A stretch of 64,000 nt of DNA from Nesterenkonia xinjiangensis (GCF_013410745.1 NZ_JACCFY010000001.1:2666001-2730000); one strand, 5' to 3'. Positions 34,347 to 44,955 are shown, counted from the first letter of the stretch. Program-made: numbers and translations. The notes: generated from the sequence alone by a model not told the origin.

Positions 34347-35397
34347 CCAGAGTCCTGCGGACGGGTCCGCCCTCGGCACCGACCCGTTCGGCGACGCTGA
34401 GGTGGTCCTCGAGGTCGAGGATCTCGTCAAGCACTTCCCGCTCACCCAGGGGATCGTGTTCCAGAAGAAGGTCGGAGCGGTGAAGGCCGTCGACGGTGTC
34501 AGCTTCCAGCTGCGGAAGGGGGAGACGCTGGGCATTGTGGGCGAGTCCGGATGTGGGAAGTCCACGCTGGCCAAGCTGCTCATGCGCCTGGAGGACCCCG
34601 ACTCCGGCTCCGTGAGGTTCGGCGGAGAGGACTTCCTCTCGGTGAAGGGTGAGGCGCTGCGGCATCTGCGGCGGAAGATCCAGATCATCTTCCAGGACCC
34701 GTACACGTCGCTGAACCCACGGATGTCGGTCGGAGACATCGTCGGTGAGCCGTTCAAGCTGCACCCGGAGGCCAAGCCCGCACAAGGTATCCGTCCACGG
34801 GTCAAGGAGCTGCTGGACCTGGTGGGTCTGAACCCTGACCACATCAACCGGTACCCGCATCAGTTCTCCGGCGGCCAGCGTCAGCGCATCGGCATCGCCC
34901 GGGGGCTGGCGCTGAACCCGGACGTCATCATCTGCGATGAGCCGGTCTCCGCCCTGGACGTCTCGGTCCAGGCGCAGGTGATGAACCTGCTGGAGGACCT
35001 GCAGAAGGAGCTGGGGCTGTCCTACATCTTCATCGCCCACGATCTCTCGGTGGTCCGGCATATCTCCGACCGGATCGGTGTCATGTACCTGGGCAAGCTG
35101 GCGGAGATCGGGACCGAGGAGGAGATCTACTCGGCTCCGGCGCACCCGTACACGCAGGCGCTGCTCTCGGCGGTGCCGGTCCCGGATCCCACGATGCGTG
35201 GCCATCGGGAGCAGATCGTGCTCCAGGGGGACCCGCCGAACCCGGCGAACCCTCCCTCGGGATGTCGATTCCGCACGCGGTGCTGGATGGCCACGGACCT
35301 GTGTGAGAGCCAGGAGCCGGAGCTCATCCAGCGTCCGGGGATCACGCAGCAGGCGGCTTGTCACTACGCGCAGAGCAACGAGGCCGTCACAGCCTGA
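34333..35397 (+). CDS. Peptide ABC transporter ATPase, DppF/OppF-like
   Basis: 354 aa. Walker A GESGCGKS at 70-77, the signature [17 protein letters not shown], Walker [16 protein letters not shown] and the C-terminal [14 protein letters not shown] extension. The start ATG 34333 lies within the end of the upstream ATPase gene with aggaggctcagg as ribosome site, so the two overlap by 14 nt. It ends the first importer operon, followed by a strong terminator. Confidence 0.94.
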   Translation: MSQSDQSPADGSALGTDPFGDAEVVLEVEDLVKHFPLTQGIVFQKKVGAVKAVDGVSFQLRKGETLGIVGESGCGKSTLAKLLMRLEDPDSGSVRFGGEDFLSVKGEALRHLRRKIQIIFQDPYTSLNPRMSVGDIVGEPFKLHPEAKPAQGIRPRVKELLDLVGLNPDHINRYPHQFSGGQRQRIGIARGLALNPDVIICDEPVSALDVSVQAQVMNLLEDLQKELGLSYIFIAHDLSVVRHISDRIGVMYLGKLAEIGTEEEIYSAPAHPYTQALLSAVPVPDPTMRGHREQIVLQGDPPNPANPPSGCRFRTRCWMATDLCESQEPELIQRPGITQQAACHYAQSNEAVTA

Positions 35398-35471
35398 GCG
35401 CGGGCGGGGATGCTCCGGCCGAAGACGCCGGTTGTGATCCACGTAACATGGTGACATCTTGAGTCACAGAG

Positions 35472-35501
35472 AAGGACCCCGGAGCGAGCTCCGGGGTCCT
35501 T
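35472..35501 (+). terminator. Strong terminator after first peptide importer operon
   Basis: A perfect 14-bp inverted repeat with a 2-nt loop (aaggaccccggagc / gctccggggtcctt), 75 nt after the oppF-like stop. Confidence 0.88.
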
Positions 35502-35878
35502 CTGCGTGACGAGGATGTTTCGGCCCGCTGTAGGACATATATGAAGGTGAGTGGAGGCTGTGCGCCCCCTGATTGTGACCTGAGTGCGGGGATCGCCGGA
35601 TTGGCGGGGAATTCTGAAAGAAGTCTTGAACGTTTGCGGGCGAGCGGCATGTGTCGCTCAGGGTGACGGGGGTGGGTTGATCATGAGGGGGCGCCTCCCG
35701 CCAGGGTCTGACGCATGAAATGTGACTGGAGTAACAATTCGATCACGTGTCTCAAGCGGTGCTGGAGGGGCATCGCTCCGCCCGTATTGTGGTGCACACC
35801 TTGTCCCGGTGTCAGGTACGTCACATGACTGGTGGCTGCATGGCCCGGGAATGACTTGCACTGTAGTGAGGAGAAGCT
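35502..35878. other. Intergenic region before second peptide importer
   Basis: About 375 bp without a convincing gene. It is less GC-rich than its surroundings and must hold the promoter of the second importer; tattgt at 35785-35790 is one weak -10 candidate. No known operator is recognised. Confidence 0.4.
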
Positions 35879-37720
35879 GTGAAGCTTAGGAAGCTCTCGA
35901 GCGCCGTGGCGGTGTTGGCGTCTGGCGCACTTGTGTTGACGGCATGCGCCCCTGACGCCGGCAACGGCGACGGCGACAACGGCAACGGCGGCGACAACGG
36001 AGGTGCTGAGGACCCCATCACCGCGGAGGGCCAGCAGTACACCGTCGAGCCGGAAGACACGGGCAAGGTCACTCTCGAGGACGAGTGGGAGACTCTCGAT
36101 GATGAGATCTCGGTGTCTCTGGGAGACACCGAGTTCACCAGCTACAACGGTGAGACTCCCGAGACCTACAACGTCTACAACTCGACGGTCGTGAACCATC
36201 TCTTCGGCGGCTTCGGCTATTGGGGAACCGACAACGTCTGGTATCCGGACGAAAACTTCGGGAGCTACGAGGTCATCGAGGAGGACCCGTGGACGGTGGA
36301 GTACACCATCAACGATGAGGTCACCTGGTCCGATGGGACCCCCGTCACGGTGGCCGACTACGTCCTCGACTGGGCTCGGCAGAACCCGGCGTTCACCGAC
36401 GAGGACGACTCTCCTCTCTTCAACTCGGTGTCCCACACCTATGGTGAGTACGTCACCGAAGGGCCCCAGGGAGACCCTGAGGGCAAGACTTTCACCATCG
36501 AGTTCACCGAATCGTTCGCGGACTGGGAGATCCTGGTCTCGGAAGCCCACCCGGCGCACGTGGTCGCAGAGCAGAGCGGCATGGAGCTTGACGAGCTGGT
36601 GGACGCCGTGCGTGAGGAAGACATGGACACCCTCACAGAAGCCGCGGAGTTCTGGAACGAGGGCGACTGGTTCACCAACCCGGGCGAGCTGCCTGATGAG
36701 GAGCTCATCCCGAGCTCCGGTCCCTACGTGCTGGACAACTGGCAGGCTGGTGAGTCCATCACCCTCTCGGCCAACCCGGACTACTGGGGCACCCCGGCGG
36801 GAACTGAGCGCCTCGTCTTCCGCTTCGTCGATGACGGGGCCCACGTGCAGGCCCTGGAGAACGGTGACCTCAACGTCGTGCGACCTCAGGCCACTGTGGA
36901 CACCCGCGGACAGCTGGAGCGGCTGGAAGGTCAGTTCGTGATGCATGAGGGTGAGGCCGCCACGTGGGAGCACCTGGACTACAACTTCGCCGACAGTTCG
37001 GTCTTCTCTGACAGCCCCGACCTGCGTGAAGCCTTCGCCATGTGCGTTCCGCGGCAGCAGATCGTGGACAACCTGATCGTGCCGGTCAACCCCGAGGCGA
37101 CGGTTCTCAACGCTCGTGAAGTGCTGACCTTCGAGGAGCACTACGACGACATCGTGTCCGAGAGCTATGACGGTCGCTATGACGACGTCGATGTGGACGG
37201 AGCACGGGACATCGTCGAGGCTGAAGGCGCGGAGGGCACCGAGATCCGGATCGGCTACCAGGCGCCCAACCCGCGGCGCACCGACATCGTGGCAGAGATC
37301 AAGGCGTCCTGCGACGAGGCTGGCTTCGAGATCATCGACGATGGTGCCGATGACTTCTTCGCGCCGGGCGGTGCGCAGGAGACGGGGGACTTCGAGATTG
37401 CTCTCTTCGCCTGGGCAGGCTCGGGTCAGATCGTCTCCGGTCGCAACATCTACTCCACGGATCTTCCCCAGAACTACGGGGAGTACTCCAGTGAGACCGT
37501 CGACGACCTGTGGAACCAGGTGGCCGCCTCCGAGGATGAGGCTGAGCAGCAGGAGCTGGTCACACAGATCGAGCAGGAGCTGTGGGACGACCTGCACGGA
37601 ATTCCTCTCTTCGTGCACCCCCAGCTGTCCGGCTCGGACTCGTCCATCTACAACGTCCGTGACACGGCGTCTCAGGACCAGATCACGTGGAACGCCGAGC
37701 AGTGGCAGCGGGTGGAGTGA
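35879..37720 (+). CDS. Peptide ABC transporter binding lipoprotein 4 (SBP family 5)
   Basis: 613 aa, longer than the three upstream. Lipobox LTAC with Cys23, a glycine/asparagine-rich linker, then an SBP_bac_5 domain with VEYTINDEVTWSDGTPVTVADYV and LREAFAMCVPRQQIVDNL. It lacks the two cysteine pairs of the triplet and belongs to the Streptomyces-type ABC SBP group. Start is GTG 35879 with gaggag 6 nt upstream. A hairpin separates it from the permease. Confidence 0.9.
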   Translation: MKLRKLSSAVAVLASGALVLTACAPDAGNGDGDNGNGGDNGGAEDPITAEGQQYTVEPEDTGKVTLEDEWETLDDEISVSLGDTEFTSYNGETPETYNVYNSTVVNHLFGGFGYWGTDNVWYPDENFGSYEVIEEDPWTVEYTINDEVTWSDGTPVTVADYVLDWARQNPAFTDEDDSPLFNSVSHTYGEYVTEGPQGDPEGKTFTIEFTESFADWEILVSEAHPAHVVAEQSGMELDELVDAVREEDMDTLTEAAEFWNEGDWFTNPGELPDEELIPSSGPYVLDNWQAGESITLSANPDYWGTPAGTERLVFRFVDDGAHVQALENGDLNVVRPQATVDTRGQLERLEGQFVMHEGEAATWEHLDYNFADSSVFSDSPDLREAFAMCVPRQQIVDNLIVPVNPEATVLNAREVLTFEEHYDDIVSESYDGRYDDVDVDGARDIVEAEGAEGTEIRIGYQAPNPRRTDIVAEIKASCDEAGFEIIDDGADDFFAPGGAQETGDFEIALFAWAGSGQIVSGRNIYSTDLPQNYGEYSSETVDDLWNQVAASEDEAEQQELVTQIEQELWDDLHGIPLFVHPQLSGSDSSIYNVRDTASQDQITWNAEQWQRVE

Positions 37721-37772
37721 TCAGCACGAGCTGATATGAGGCTCCGTCCCCAGCATGGCGGAACTTCTGGAA

Positions 37773-37814
37773 CCGGTGGGATTCGGCGACGACGCCGTCG
37801 TCGAATCCCACCGG
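37773..37814 (+). terminator. Hairpin between binding protein 4 and its permease
   Basis: A 13-bp perfect outer stem (ccggtgggattcg / cgaatcccaccgg) with further inner pairing acgac/gtcgt, 53 nt after the binding-protein stop. It is a likely attenuator that keeps permease expression below binding-protein expression. Confidence 0.65.
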
Positions 37815-37854
37815 ATCGTGTCCACCGCATCTCGACAAAGGCGACGTCTTTCCA

Positions 37855-39378
37855 GTGTTTACTTATGCTCTGAAGCGCCTCGGCAGTTCGGCGCTCGTCC
37901 TCTTGGGCTCGTCCCTCCTCGTCTTCATCCTCGTCATCAATTCCGGAGATCCCCTGCAGGAGCTGCGGGAGTCCAACGCCGAGAACGTCGAGTTCCTTAT
38001 CCAGCAGCGGATCGAGTTCATGAACCTCGATCAGCCCTGGTACCAGCGGTACTGGACGTGGCTGACCGGTCTCGCCGGATGTGTCGTGGGAAACTGCGAC
38101 CTCGGAACGAACATGCAGGGCCAGGACGTCGGCGCGCTGGTCCAGCAGGCGGCCGGCGCCTCCCTGCGTCTGGTCTTCCTGGCGACTCTCTTCTCGATCA
38201 TCATCGGTGTGCTGACGGGCATCGTGACGGCGATCCGGCAGTACTCAACCTTGGACTATGCGGTCTCGTTCCTCATTTTTCTGTTCTTCTCGCTGCCGGT
38301 CTTCTGGGCCGCCGTCCTGGCCAAAGAATGGATGGGGATCCGATTCAACAATTGGATGGCCGACCCCTCGTTCACCTGGGCGCAGACCGGGATCGTCGCA
38401 GCGGTCGCGGCGATCGTAGTGCCCGGCATCATCGGTGGATCGCTCCGGCGGCGTCTGGGCACCGGCGCGGTGATGTTCGCCTTCGTCCTGGTCGTCATGC
38501 CGCTGTTCGACTGGCTCAACTACGCGCGGCAGCCGCAGCTCGGTCCACTCGTCATCACGCTGCTCGGGGTCGCCGTCGCCTTCGGCCTCACAGCTCTGCT
38601 CTCCGGCCTGCAGAACCGTCGCGTGCTGTATTCCGCGCTGGTCACCGTCGGGCTTGGGCTCGTGTCGTACTACGCGACCTTCTGGCTGCTGCTGGATCCG
38701 GCCGGGGGCTGGTGGACCATATTCGGGCTGTTCGCCGTGGCCATGCTGCTCGCCGTCGCGACGGGACGCCTTCTGGGCGGACATGCCCGGGGGCAGGCGA
38801 CGGCCGTCAGCATCCTCACGGCCGCGATCTACTCAGGTCTGGTGCTCCTCGATCACTTCATGCGGCATTGGCCGGGATTCCTCAGCCTGAAGCCGCGTCC
38901 CATCTCCACGATCGGATCCTCATCCCCCAACTTTGCCGGCAGCTTCTGGGAGGTCTCGTTGGACCAGGGGACACAGCTCCTGCTGCCCACGACGCTCCTG
39001 ATGGTCGTCTCCGTGGCGACCTACACCCGATACACACGAGCATCGATGCTCGAAGCCATCAACCAGGACTACATCCGGACAGCACGAGCGAAGGGGGTCA
39101 ATGAGCGCACGGTGATCTTCAAACACGCCTTCCGCAACTCCATGATCCCGGTGACCACGATCGTCGCCTTCGACTTCGCCGGTCTGATCGGCGGATCCGT
39201 CATCGTGGAGCGGGTCTTCGGCTGGCGCGGAATGGGCGACCTGTTCGCCACCGGGCTGGGCAATTCGGACCCGGCACCTGTGATGGCCTTCGTCCTGGTG
39301 ACGGGGACTGCCGCAGTGCTCTTCAACCTGATCGCTGACCTGCTCTACGCAGTGCTTGACCCAAGGATTCGTGTATGA
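37855..39378 (+). CDS. Peptide ABC transporter permease, DppB-like with large insertion
   Basis: 507 aa, about 200 longer than DppB proteins. The N-terminal MFTYALKRLGSSALVLLGSSLLVFIL and C-terminal EAA loop QDYIRTARAKGVNERTVIFKHAFRNS plus LLYAVLDPRIRV are normal. Between them an extra hydrophobic region (about residues 175-320) adds roughly four to six helices. Start is GTG 37855 with a poor ribosome site. Longer permeases of this kind occur in other actinobacteria; the role of the insert is unknown to me. Confidence 0.9.
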   Translation: MFTYALKRLGSSALVLLGSSLLVFILVINSGDPLQELRESNAENVEFLIQQRIEFMNLDQPWYQRYWTWLTGLAGCVVGNCDLGTNMQGQDVGALVQQAAGASLRLVFLATLFSIIIGVLTGIVTAIRQYSTLDYAVSFLIFLFFSLPVFWAAVLAKEWMGIRFNNWMADPSFTWAQTGIVAAVAAIVVPGIIGGSLRRRLGTGAVMFAFVLVVMPLFDWLNYARQPQLGPLVITLLGVAVAFGLTALLSGLQNRRVLYSALVTVGLGLVSYYATFWLLLDPAGGWWTIFGLFAVAMLLAVATGRLLGGHARGQATAVSILTAAIYSGLVLLDHFMRHWPGFLSLKPRPISTIGSSSPNFAGSFWEVSLDQGTQLLLPTTLLMVVSVATYTRYTRASMLEAINQDYIRTARAKGVNERTVIFKHAFRNSMIPVTTIVAFDFAGLIGGSVIVERVFGWRGMGDLFATGLGNSDPAPVMAFVLVTGTAAVLFNLIADLLYAVLDPRIRV

Positions 39379-40526
39379 GTGCGAGCAACAGCTCCGAGAA
39401 CGAGCACACAGAGATCGCAGACCTCGCCGAAGCGGAGGATGCGCGGCTTAGCGGACGCGAGAAGTCCTATTCCCAGAGTCAGCTGATCCGCCGCCGATTC
39501 TTCGCCCACAAACCTGCGGTCATCTCGATGATCGTGCTGATGAGCATCATCGTGCTGGCCTTCACCTCCATCGGCCCCACTGGTCAGGGCGGATGGTGGG
39601 ACAAAAGCTTCCTCCAGACCAACCCGGTGGTCGACGGCGGACGCCCCACCATGTTCCAGGACGGCTTCCTCGGGGAGTATCCCTTCGGCCAGGACAACAA
39701 CGGCAGGGACTACTTCGCGTTGGTGATGCGAGGCGCCCAGCAGTCCCTGATCGTCGCTTTCGGCGTGGCGTTCTCCTCGACGGTCCTCGGGGTGCTGGTG
39801 GGAGCCCTGGCCGGGTACTTTCGGGGGTGGGTCGAATCTCTTCTGATGCGCATCACCGACACCGTGATCGTGGTGCCCCTGCTGGCACTGGCGGCGGTCT
39901 TCGGAAGCTACGCGCAGAATCTCCCGGGCGGCACGTTCACGTTGGCGCTCCTGCTGGGGTGTGTGACGTGGACGGGAATGGCCCGACTGGTCCGAGCGGA
40001 GGTGCTCTCGCTCCGCGAGAAGGAGTATGTGGCGGCTGCGACGGCCATGGGCGCCCATCCGGCGCGGATCATCGTGAAACACATGCTGCCCAACAGTGTG
40101 GGTGTCATCATCGTCAACGCCACCTTCGCCGTCGCGGCGGCGATCCTGCTGGAGACGTCGTTGTCCTTCCTGGGCTTCGGGATCCAGTTTCCTGAGTCCT
40201 CATTGGGCCTGCTGATCGACATGAACCAGAACGCGTTCACCACGCGATCCTGGCTCTTCTGGTTCCCCGGTCTGTTCATCATCGCGATCGCGCTCAGCGT
40301 GAACTTCATCGGGGACGGCCTTCGGGACGCGATCGACCCTCGCCAGAAGCGTGCCGGCGACAAGCGCCCCACGCTGCGTGGGGTCCTGGGGTTCCGGGGC
40401 GGAGCGAAGGCGGAGCAGCGGCGAGCGGCCCTCGCCGGTGGCGACGCTGCTGACGATGTCCCGCTCCCCGACGAGACGAGCGGTCTGGGCGGCACCCCGG
40501 ATCTGCGGAAGGACGAGGAACGATGA
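39375..40526 (+). CDS. Peptide ABC transporter permease, DppC-like
   Basis: 383 aa. A 45-residue acidic N-terminus, then helices, the conserved PFGQDNNGRDYFALVMRGAQQSL, the EAA loop EYVAAATAMGAHPARIIVKHMLPN and a 60-residue polar C-terminal tail beyond GDGLRDAIDPR. The ATG overlaps the permease stop before it (ATGA). Confidence 0.93.
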   Translation: MSASNSSENEHTEIADLAEAEDARLSGREKSYSQSQLIRRRFFAHKPAVISMIVLMSIIVLAFTSIGPTGQGGWWDKSFLQTNPVVDGGRPTMFQDGFLGEYPFGQDNNGRDYFALVMRGAQQSLIVAFGVAFSSTVLGVLVGALAGYFRGWVESLLMRITDTVIVVPLLALAAVFGSYAQNLPGGTFTLALLLGCVTWTGMARLVRAEVLSLREKEYVAAATAMGAHPARIIVKHMLPNSVGVIIVNATFAVAAAILLETSLSFLGFGIQFPESSLGLLIDMNQNAFTTRSWLFWFPGLFIIAIALSVNFIGDGLRDAIDPRQKRAGDKRPTLRGVLGFRGGAKAEQRRAALAGGDAADDVPLPDETSGLGGTPDLRKDEER

Positions 40527-42217
40527 CGACACCTGTTCTGAGCTACCGGGACATCCATGTCACGTTCACGACCGAGTTCGGTCACGTGGACGCCGTCAAG
40601 GGGGTGAGCTTCGACATCGGCCCGGGGGAGGTCGTCGCCGTCGTGGGTGAGTCTGGCTCGGGAAAGTCCGTCACGTCCTCCACCGCCATGGGCCTGCTGC
40701 CCGACAACGCGCGCGTCGAGGGAGACGTGATCCTGCAGGGCCGCAGCGTCATGAAGATGTCTCCCGGAGAGCGACGACGTCTTCGCGGCCAGGACATCTC
40801 CATGGTGTTCCAAGAGCCGATGACGGCGCTGAACCCGGTCCTGCGAGTCTCTGATCAGCTGATCGAGTCACTTCAGGTCCACGATGTGGCTTTCGGCGCC
40901 CAGGCGATGGAGATGGCGGTCGATCTTCTCGAGAAGGTGGGCATCCCTGACGCCCGCAGGAGGATTCGGGAGTATCCCCACCAGTTCTCCGGTGGTCAGC
41001 GCCAGAGGATCGTGATCGCCATGGCGATCGCCTGCGGACCGAAGGTGATCATCGCTGACGAACCGACCACCGCCCTCGACGTCACCGTGCAGGCCGAGGT
41101 GCTGGATCTGCTTCGGCGGCTCAAAGATGAGCTGCAGACCGGGATCCTGCTGATCACCCACAACATGGGCGTCGTCGCTGACATGGCGGACCGTGTGGTC
41201 GTGATGCTCAACGGCGAGGTCGTCGAGACCGGCGAGGTGAAGCAGGTGATGTCGGCGCCCCAGCACCCCTACACCCAGCGGCTGCTCGATGCCATGCCCC
41301 TGCTGCGCGATCCCGAGCTCCACATCGAGGACGTCGACCAGGCGCCCTCCGCATCTGCGGCCGTCGACCGCCCCGCGGGAGAGACACCAGCCCTGGAGGC
41401 GCGCAACCTCGCGCTGGACTACACGTTCCGTCGACAGGCCACGCGCGTGGTGGAGGGCGTCACCTTCACTGTGCAGCAGGGCGAGATCATGGGGTTGGTG
41501 GGGGAGTCAGGTTCTGGCAAGTCCACCGTGGCGAAGGCTGTGCTGGGTCTGCTCGACGTCGCAGAAGGTGATCTGCTGATCCGCGGACGCAACATGCCGA
41601 CGATGCCTGCCAAGGAGCGCAAAGCGCTCAAGAAGGAGATCGGGGTCGTCTTCCAGGATCCCGCCGCGTCGCTGGACCCTCGTTTCCCGATCGGCGACAT
41701 CATCGTCGAGCCCATGATCGTGCACAAGGTGGGCACATCGAAGGAACGCGTGAGGCGTGCCGAGGAGCTGCTCGACGCCGTGCGCCTGCCGTCCAGCGTC
41801 GTCAATCGATATCCCCACGAGCTCTCCGGGGGTCAGCGCCAGCGCATCAGCATCGCCCGGGCACTCGTGCTCAACCCGACCCTGCTGATCGCTGATGAGC
41901 CGACGTCCGCGTTGGACGTCTCCGTCCAGGCCGCGGTGCTTGACATGTTCCGCGAGCTGCAGGAGCAGTACGAGTTCGCGTGCCTCTTCGTCAGCCATGA
42001 TCTCGCGGTCATCGACACCCTCGCCCATCAGGTGCTCGTGATGCAGAACGGCCGGACCGTGGAGCAGGGCAGCGTGGATCAGGTGCTGAGGTTTCCCAGG
42101 CAGGACTACACCCAACGGCTGCTGGCCGCGGCGCCGGTCCCTGACCCGATCAGTCAGGCCGAGCGTCGTGAAGCCCGGAGGCGTCTCTTGGTCAGACAGG
42201 GGCTCCGCCTCGATTGA
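40523..42217 (+). CDS. Fused double ATPase of a peptide ABC importer (DppD-DppF)
   Basis: 564 aa with two nucleotide-binding domains: Walker A GESGSGKS at 42-49 and at 327-334; signature motifs [14 protein letters not shown] and [14 protein letters not shown]; Walker [15 protein letters not shown] and LIADEPTSALDVSV. One protein replaces the separate D and F ATPases of the first importer. The start overlaps the permease stop by 4 nt. A terminator hairpin follows. Confidence 0.95.
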   Translation: MTTPVLSYRDIHVTFTTEFGHVDAVKGVSFDIGPGEVVAVVGESGSGKSVTSSTAMGLLPDNARVEGDVILQGRSVMKMSPGERRRLRGQDISMVFQEPMTALNPVLRVSDQLIESLQVHDVAFGAQAMEMAVDLLEKVGIPDARRRIREYPHQFSGGQRQRIVIAMAIACGPKVIIADEPTTALDVTVQAEVLDLLRRLKDELQTGILLITHNMGVVADMADRVVVMLNGEVVETGEVKQVMSAPQHPYTQRLLDAMPLLRDPELHIEDVDQAPSASAAVDRPAGETPALEARNLALDYTFRRQATRVVEGVTFTVQQGEIMGLVGESGSGKSTVAKAVLGLLDVAEGDLLIRGRNMPTMPAKERKALKKEIGVVFQDPAASLDPRFPIGDIIVEPMIVHKVGTSKERVRRAEELLDAVRLPSSVVNRYPHELSGGQRQRISIARALVLNPTLLIADEPTSALDVSVQAAVLDMFRELQEQYEFACLFVSHDLAVIDTLAHQVLVMQNGRTVEQGSVDQVLRFPRQDYTQRLLAAAPVPDPISQAERREARRRLLVRQGLRLD

Positions 42218-42252
42218 TCGGCTTGCTGCGCCTCTCCAGTGCGCAGCCGCCC

Positions 42253-42292
42253 AGGCGGCCCGGTGGCCGAGAACATGACCACCGGGTCGCCT
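42253..42292 (+). terminator. Terminator after second peptide importer operon
   Basis: A 14-bp stem with one G-U pair (42253-42266 with 42279-42292), 36 nt after the ATPase stop. Confidence 0.75.
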
Positions 42293-42337
42293 GAGCGGCC
42301 GTGACCGAGGCCGCACCAGCCTGCCATCTGAGGGCAG

Positions 42338-42343
42338 TACACT
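42338..42343 (+). promoter_or_regulatory. Possible -10 box of typA
   Basis: tacact, with a start near 42350, gives a 74-nt leader before typA. It lies just after the terminator of the previous operon. Confidence 0.4.
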
Positions 42344-42423
42344 GGATCGGGTGCCTGTGCCGTCATGTGCGGCGGTGCGGAGCCCACAACTCTTCTTTCT
42401 ACTCCGGAAGGCGCTGCCTCGAC

Positions 42424-44370
42424 ATGACCACTGCTGCCGTACGCGCACAAGCAGGAACTGACGAGCGTCAGGACCTGCGCAACGTCGCGATCGTCGCCCA
42501 CGTCGACCACGGCAAGACCACCCTTGTCGACGCCATGCTGCGTCAGACGAAGGCCGTCGGCGGCCATGGTGACCTCGAAGACCGAGTCATGGACTCAGGT
42601 GATCTCGAGAAGGAGAAGGGCATCACCATCCTGGCCAAGAACACCACGGTCTTCTACTCCGGCCCGTCCGCGGCCGAGCACGCCGGCCCGGACACCGTCA
42701 CCATCAACGTCATCGACACCCCCGGCCACGCCGACTTCGGCGGAGAGGTCGAGCGCGGGCTCTCCATGGTCGACGGGGTCGTGCTGCTCGTCGACGCCTC
42801 CGAAGGTCCGCTGCCGCAGACCCGCTTCGTGCTGCGCAAGGCCCTCAACGCCCAGCTGCCGGTCATCCTCGTGGTCAACAAGACCGACCGTCCCGACGCC
42901 CGCATCGACGGCGTCGTCTCCGACACGATGGATCTGCTTCTCGGCCTGGCCTCCGACGTCGCCGAGGAGAACCCGGACCTCGACCTGGACTCCGTGCTCG
43001 ACGTTCCGGTGGTCTATGCCTCCGGCAAGGCCGGCCGTGCCTCCACCGAGCAGCCCGCCGACGGCGGCCTGCCCGAGAACGAGGACCTCGAGCCGCTGTT
43101 CGCGACCATCCTGGAACACGTCCCGGCACCGCGCTACGACGCCGGAGAGGTCCTGCAGGCCCATGTCACCAACCTGGACGCCTCCCCGTTCCTGGGTCGC
43201 CTGGCGCTGCTGAGGATCTTCAACGGCACGCTGAAGAAGAACCAGCAGGTCGCCTGGGCCCGCAAGGACGGCAGCACCAAGACCGTCAAGATCACCGAGC
43301 TGCTCGCCACCAAGGGCCTGGAGCGCGTCTCCACCGACGCCGCCGGGCCGGGCGAGATCGTCGCCGTGGCCGGCATCGAAGACATCATGATCGGCGAGAC
43401 TCTCACCGACCTGGAGACCCCCAAGCCGCTGCCGAACATCGTCGTCGACGACCCGGCCATCTCCATGACCGTCGGCATCAACACCTCGCCGATGGCCGGC
43501 CGGGTCAAAGGGGCGAAGGTCACCGCGCGCCAGGTCAAGGACCGTCTGGAGAAGGAGCTCATCGGCAACGTCTCCATCAAGGTGCTCCCCACCGAGCGGC
43601 CGGACACCTGGGAGGTCCAGGGCCGTGGCGAGCTGGCGCTGGCCATCCTGGTCGAGCAGATGCGCCGCGAGGGCTTCGAGCTGACCGTCGGCAAGCCGCA
43701 GGTCGTCACCCGGGAGGTCGACGGTGCGCTGCATGAGCCCATGGAGAACATGACGATCGATGCGCCCGAGGAGTTCATGGGAGCCATCACTCAGCTCATG
43801 GCCGCGCGCAAGGGGACCATGACCACCATGACGAATAACGGCACCGGGTGGATCCGCATGGAGTTCCTGGTCCCGGCGCGCGGACTCATCGGCTTCCGCA
43901 CCAAGTTCCTCACTGAGACCCGCGGTGCGGGCATCGCCTCCTCCTACGCCGCCGGCTACGAGCCGTGGAAGGGCGAGATCGAGTACCGGGTCTCCGGATC
44001 CCTGGTCTGCGACCGTTCCGGCACCGCCACTCCATTCGCGATGATCAACCTGCAGGAGCGGGGCACCTTCTTCATCGACCCGCAGGACGAGGTCTATGAG
44101 GGCATGGTGGTCGGTGAGAACTCGCGCAACGAGGACATGGAGGTCAACATCACCAAGGAGAAGAAGCTGACCAACATGCGTGCCGCCAGCGCAGACAGCT
44201 TCGAGGGCCTCACCCCTCCCACCAAGCTGACCCTCGAGGAGTCTCTGGAGTTCGCCCGCGAGGACGAGTGCGTGGAGGTCACCCCGGAGTCCATCCGCAT
44301 CCGCAAGGTGACGCTCTCCTCCTCGGACCGGCTCAAGGAGACTCGGAAGCGGAAGAACGCCTCGCAGTGA
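42424..44370 (+). CDS. typA: Ribosome-associated GTPase TypA/BipA
   Basis: 648 aa translational GTPase of the EF-G/LepA class. G1 AHVDHGKTT at 25-33, G2/G3 region [10 protein letters not shown] and [13 protein letters not shown] (G4) and the TypA-specific C-terminal domain. It binds 70S ribosomes under stress and helps 50S assembly. ATG 42424 is chosen because the GTPase domain needs only about 20 residues before G1; 41 further codons are open upstream but look non-coding. Confidence 0.95.
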   Translation: MTTAAVRAQAGTDERQDLRNVAIVAHVDHGKTTLVDAMLRQTKAVGGHGDLEDRVMDSGDLEKEKGITILAKNTTVFYSGPSAAEHAGPDTVTINVIDTPGHADFGGEVERGLSMVDGVVLLVDASEGPLPQTRFVLRKALNAQLPVILVVNKTDRPDARIDGVVSDTMDLLLGLASDVAEENPDLDLDSVLDVPVVYASGKAGRASTEQPADGGLPENEDLEPLFATILEHVPAPRYDAGEVLQAHVTNLDASPFLGRLALLRIFNGTLKKNQQVAWARKDGSTKTVKITELLATKGLERVSTDAAGPGEIVAVAGIEDIMIGETLTDLETPKPLPNIVVDDPAISMTVGINTSPMAGRVKGAKVTARQVKDRLEKELIGNVSIKVLPTERPDTWEVQGRGELALAILVEQMRREGFELTVGKPQVVTREVDGALHEPMENMTIDAPEEFMGAITQLMAARKGTMTTMTNNGTGWIRMEFLVPARGLIGFRTKFLTETRGAGIASSYAAGYEPWKGEIEYRVSGSLVCDRSGTATPFAMINLQERGTFFIDPQDEVYEGMVVGENSRNEDMEVNITKEKKLTNMRAASADSFEGLTPPTKLTLEESLEFAREDECVEVTPESIRIRKVTLSSSDRLKETRKRKNASQ

Positions 44371-44912
44371 GTTCATCTCCCCATCAGAACGGAGCACCCG
44401 AGAGCGGCGTGTCCGGTCCGACCGGCCAGCCGTCGTCATCGCCGAATCGAGGCCTGCGCTCGCGCCCTGTGCTGATGGGGATCTGCTTCACCGGCGGTGC
44501 TGTGATCGGAGTGCTCGGCACCGCCGTGCACGGCAATCTCTGGATGCTGGGGGAGACCCACACCGGCTTCGTCATCCCCTGGGGCGCCGTCGTCGCGCTG
44601 CTGCTGAGCCTGCTCGGTCAGCTGTGGGCCGGGCTGCGCGCGGACTCGCTGCTGGAGCCCACGGTCATGGGCATCACCACGTTCACCGTGGTGACGATCG
44701 CCTACCTGTGGACGGGTCCGGACCAGCTGATGGTGCCCTACAGCGCCGAGGCCATGCAGCTGCTGCCCGGCCCCACGCTGGCGTCGCTGATCTGGTGGCT
44801 GGGCAGCGCGGGCATCACCCTGGTCTCCATGGTGCTGGTCAAGTGGATCCTCGCCCGGGACAAGGCCGTCGCTCGAGCAGCGGCGCGTCCGGGTGAGGGG
44901 TTCCTCATGTGA
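44367..44912 (+). CDS. Integral membrane protein, DUF6113-like
   Basis: 181 aa. Start is GTG 44367, overlapping the typA stop (GTGA). A 30-residue polar N-terminus is followed by about four membrane segments (PVLMGICFTGGAVIGVLGTAVHG, VIPWGAVVALLLSLLGQLWAGL, MGITTFTVVTIAYLWTG, ASLIWWLGSAGITLVSMVLVKW). A small membrane protein between typA and fdxA is typical of actinobacteria. Function unknown. Confidence 0.75.
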   Translation: MSSSPHQNGAPESGVSGPTGQPSSSPNRGLRSRPVLMGICFTGGAVIGVLGTAVHGNLWMLGETHTGFVIPWGAVVALLLSLLGQLWAGLRADSLLEPTVMGITTFTVVTIAYLWTGPDQLMVPYSAEAMQLLPGPTLASLIWWLGSAGITLVSMVLVKWILARDKAVARAAARPGEGFLM

Positions 44913-44955
44913 CGGCGCGAACCGGCCCCACCGGACATCCGGGGGTCCGGATCGC

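Noticed and set aside
35433-35448. Possible second CRP-like site after the first peptide operon
   Set aside because: tgtgatccacgtaaca keeps only part of the consensus and lies before a terminator, far from the next gene. Too weak to call.
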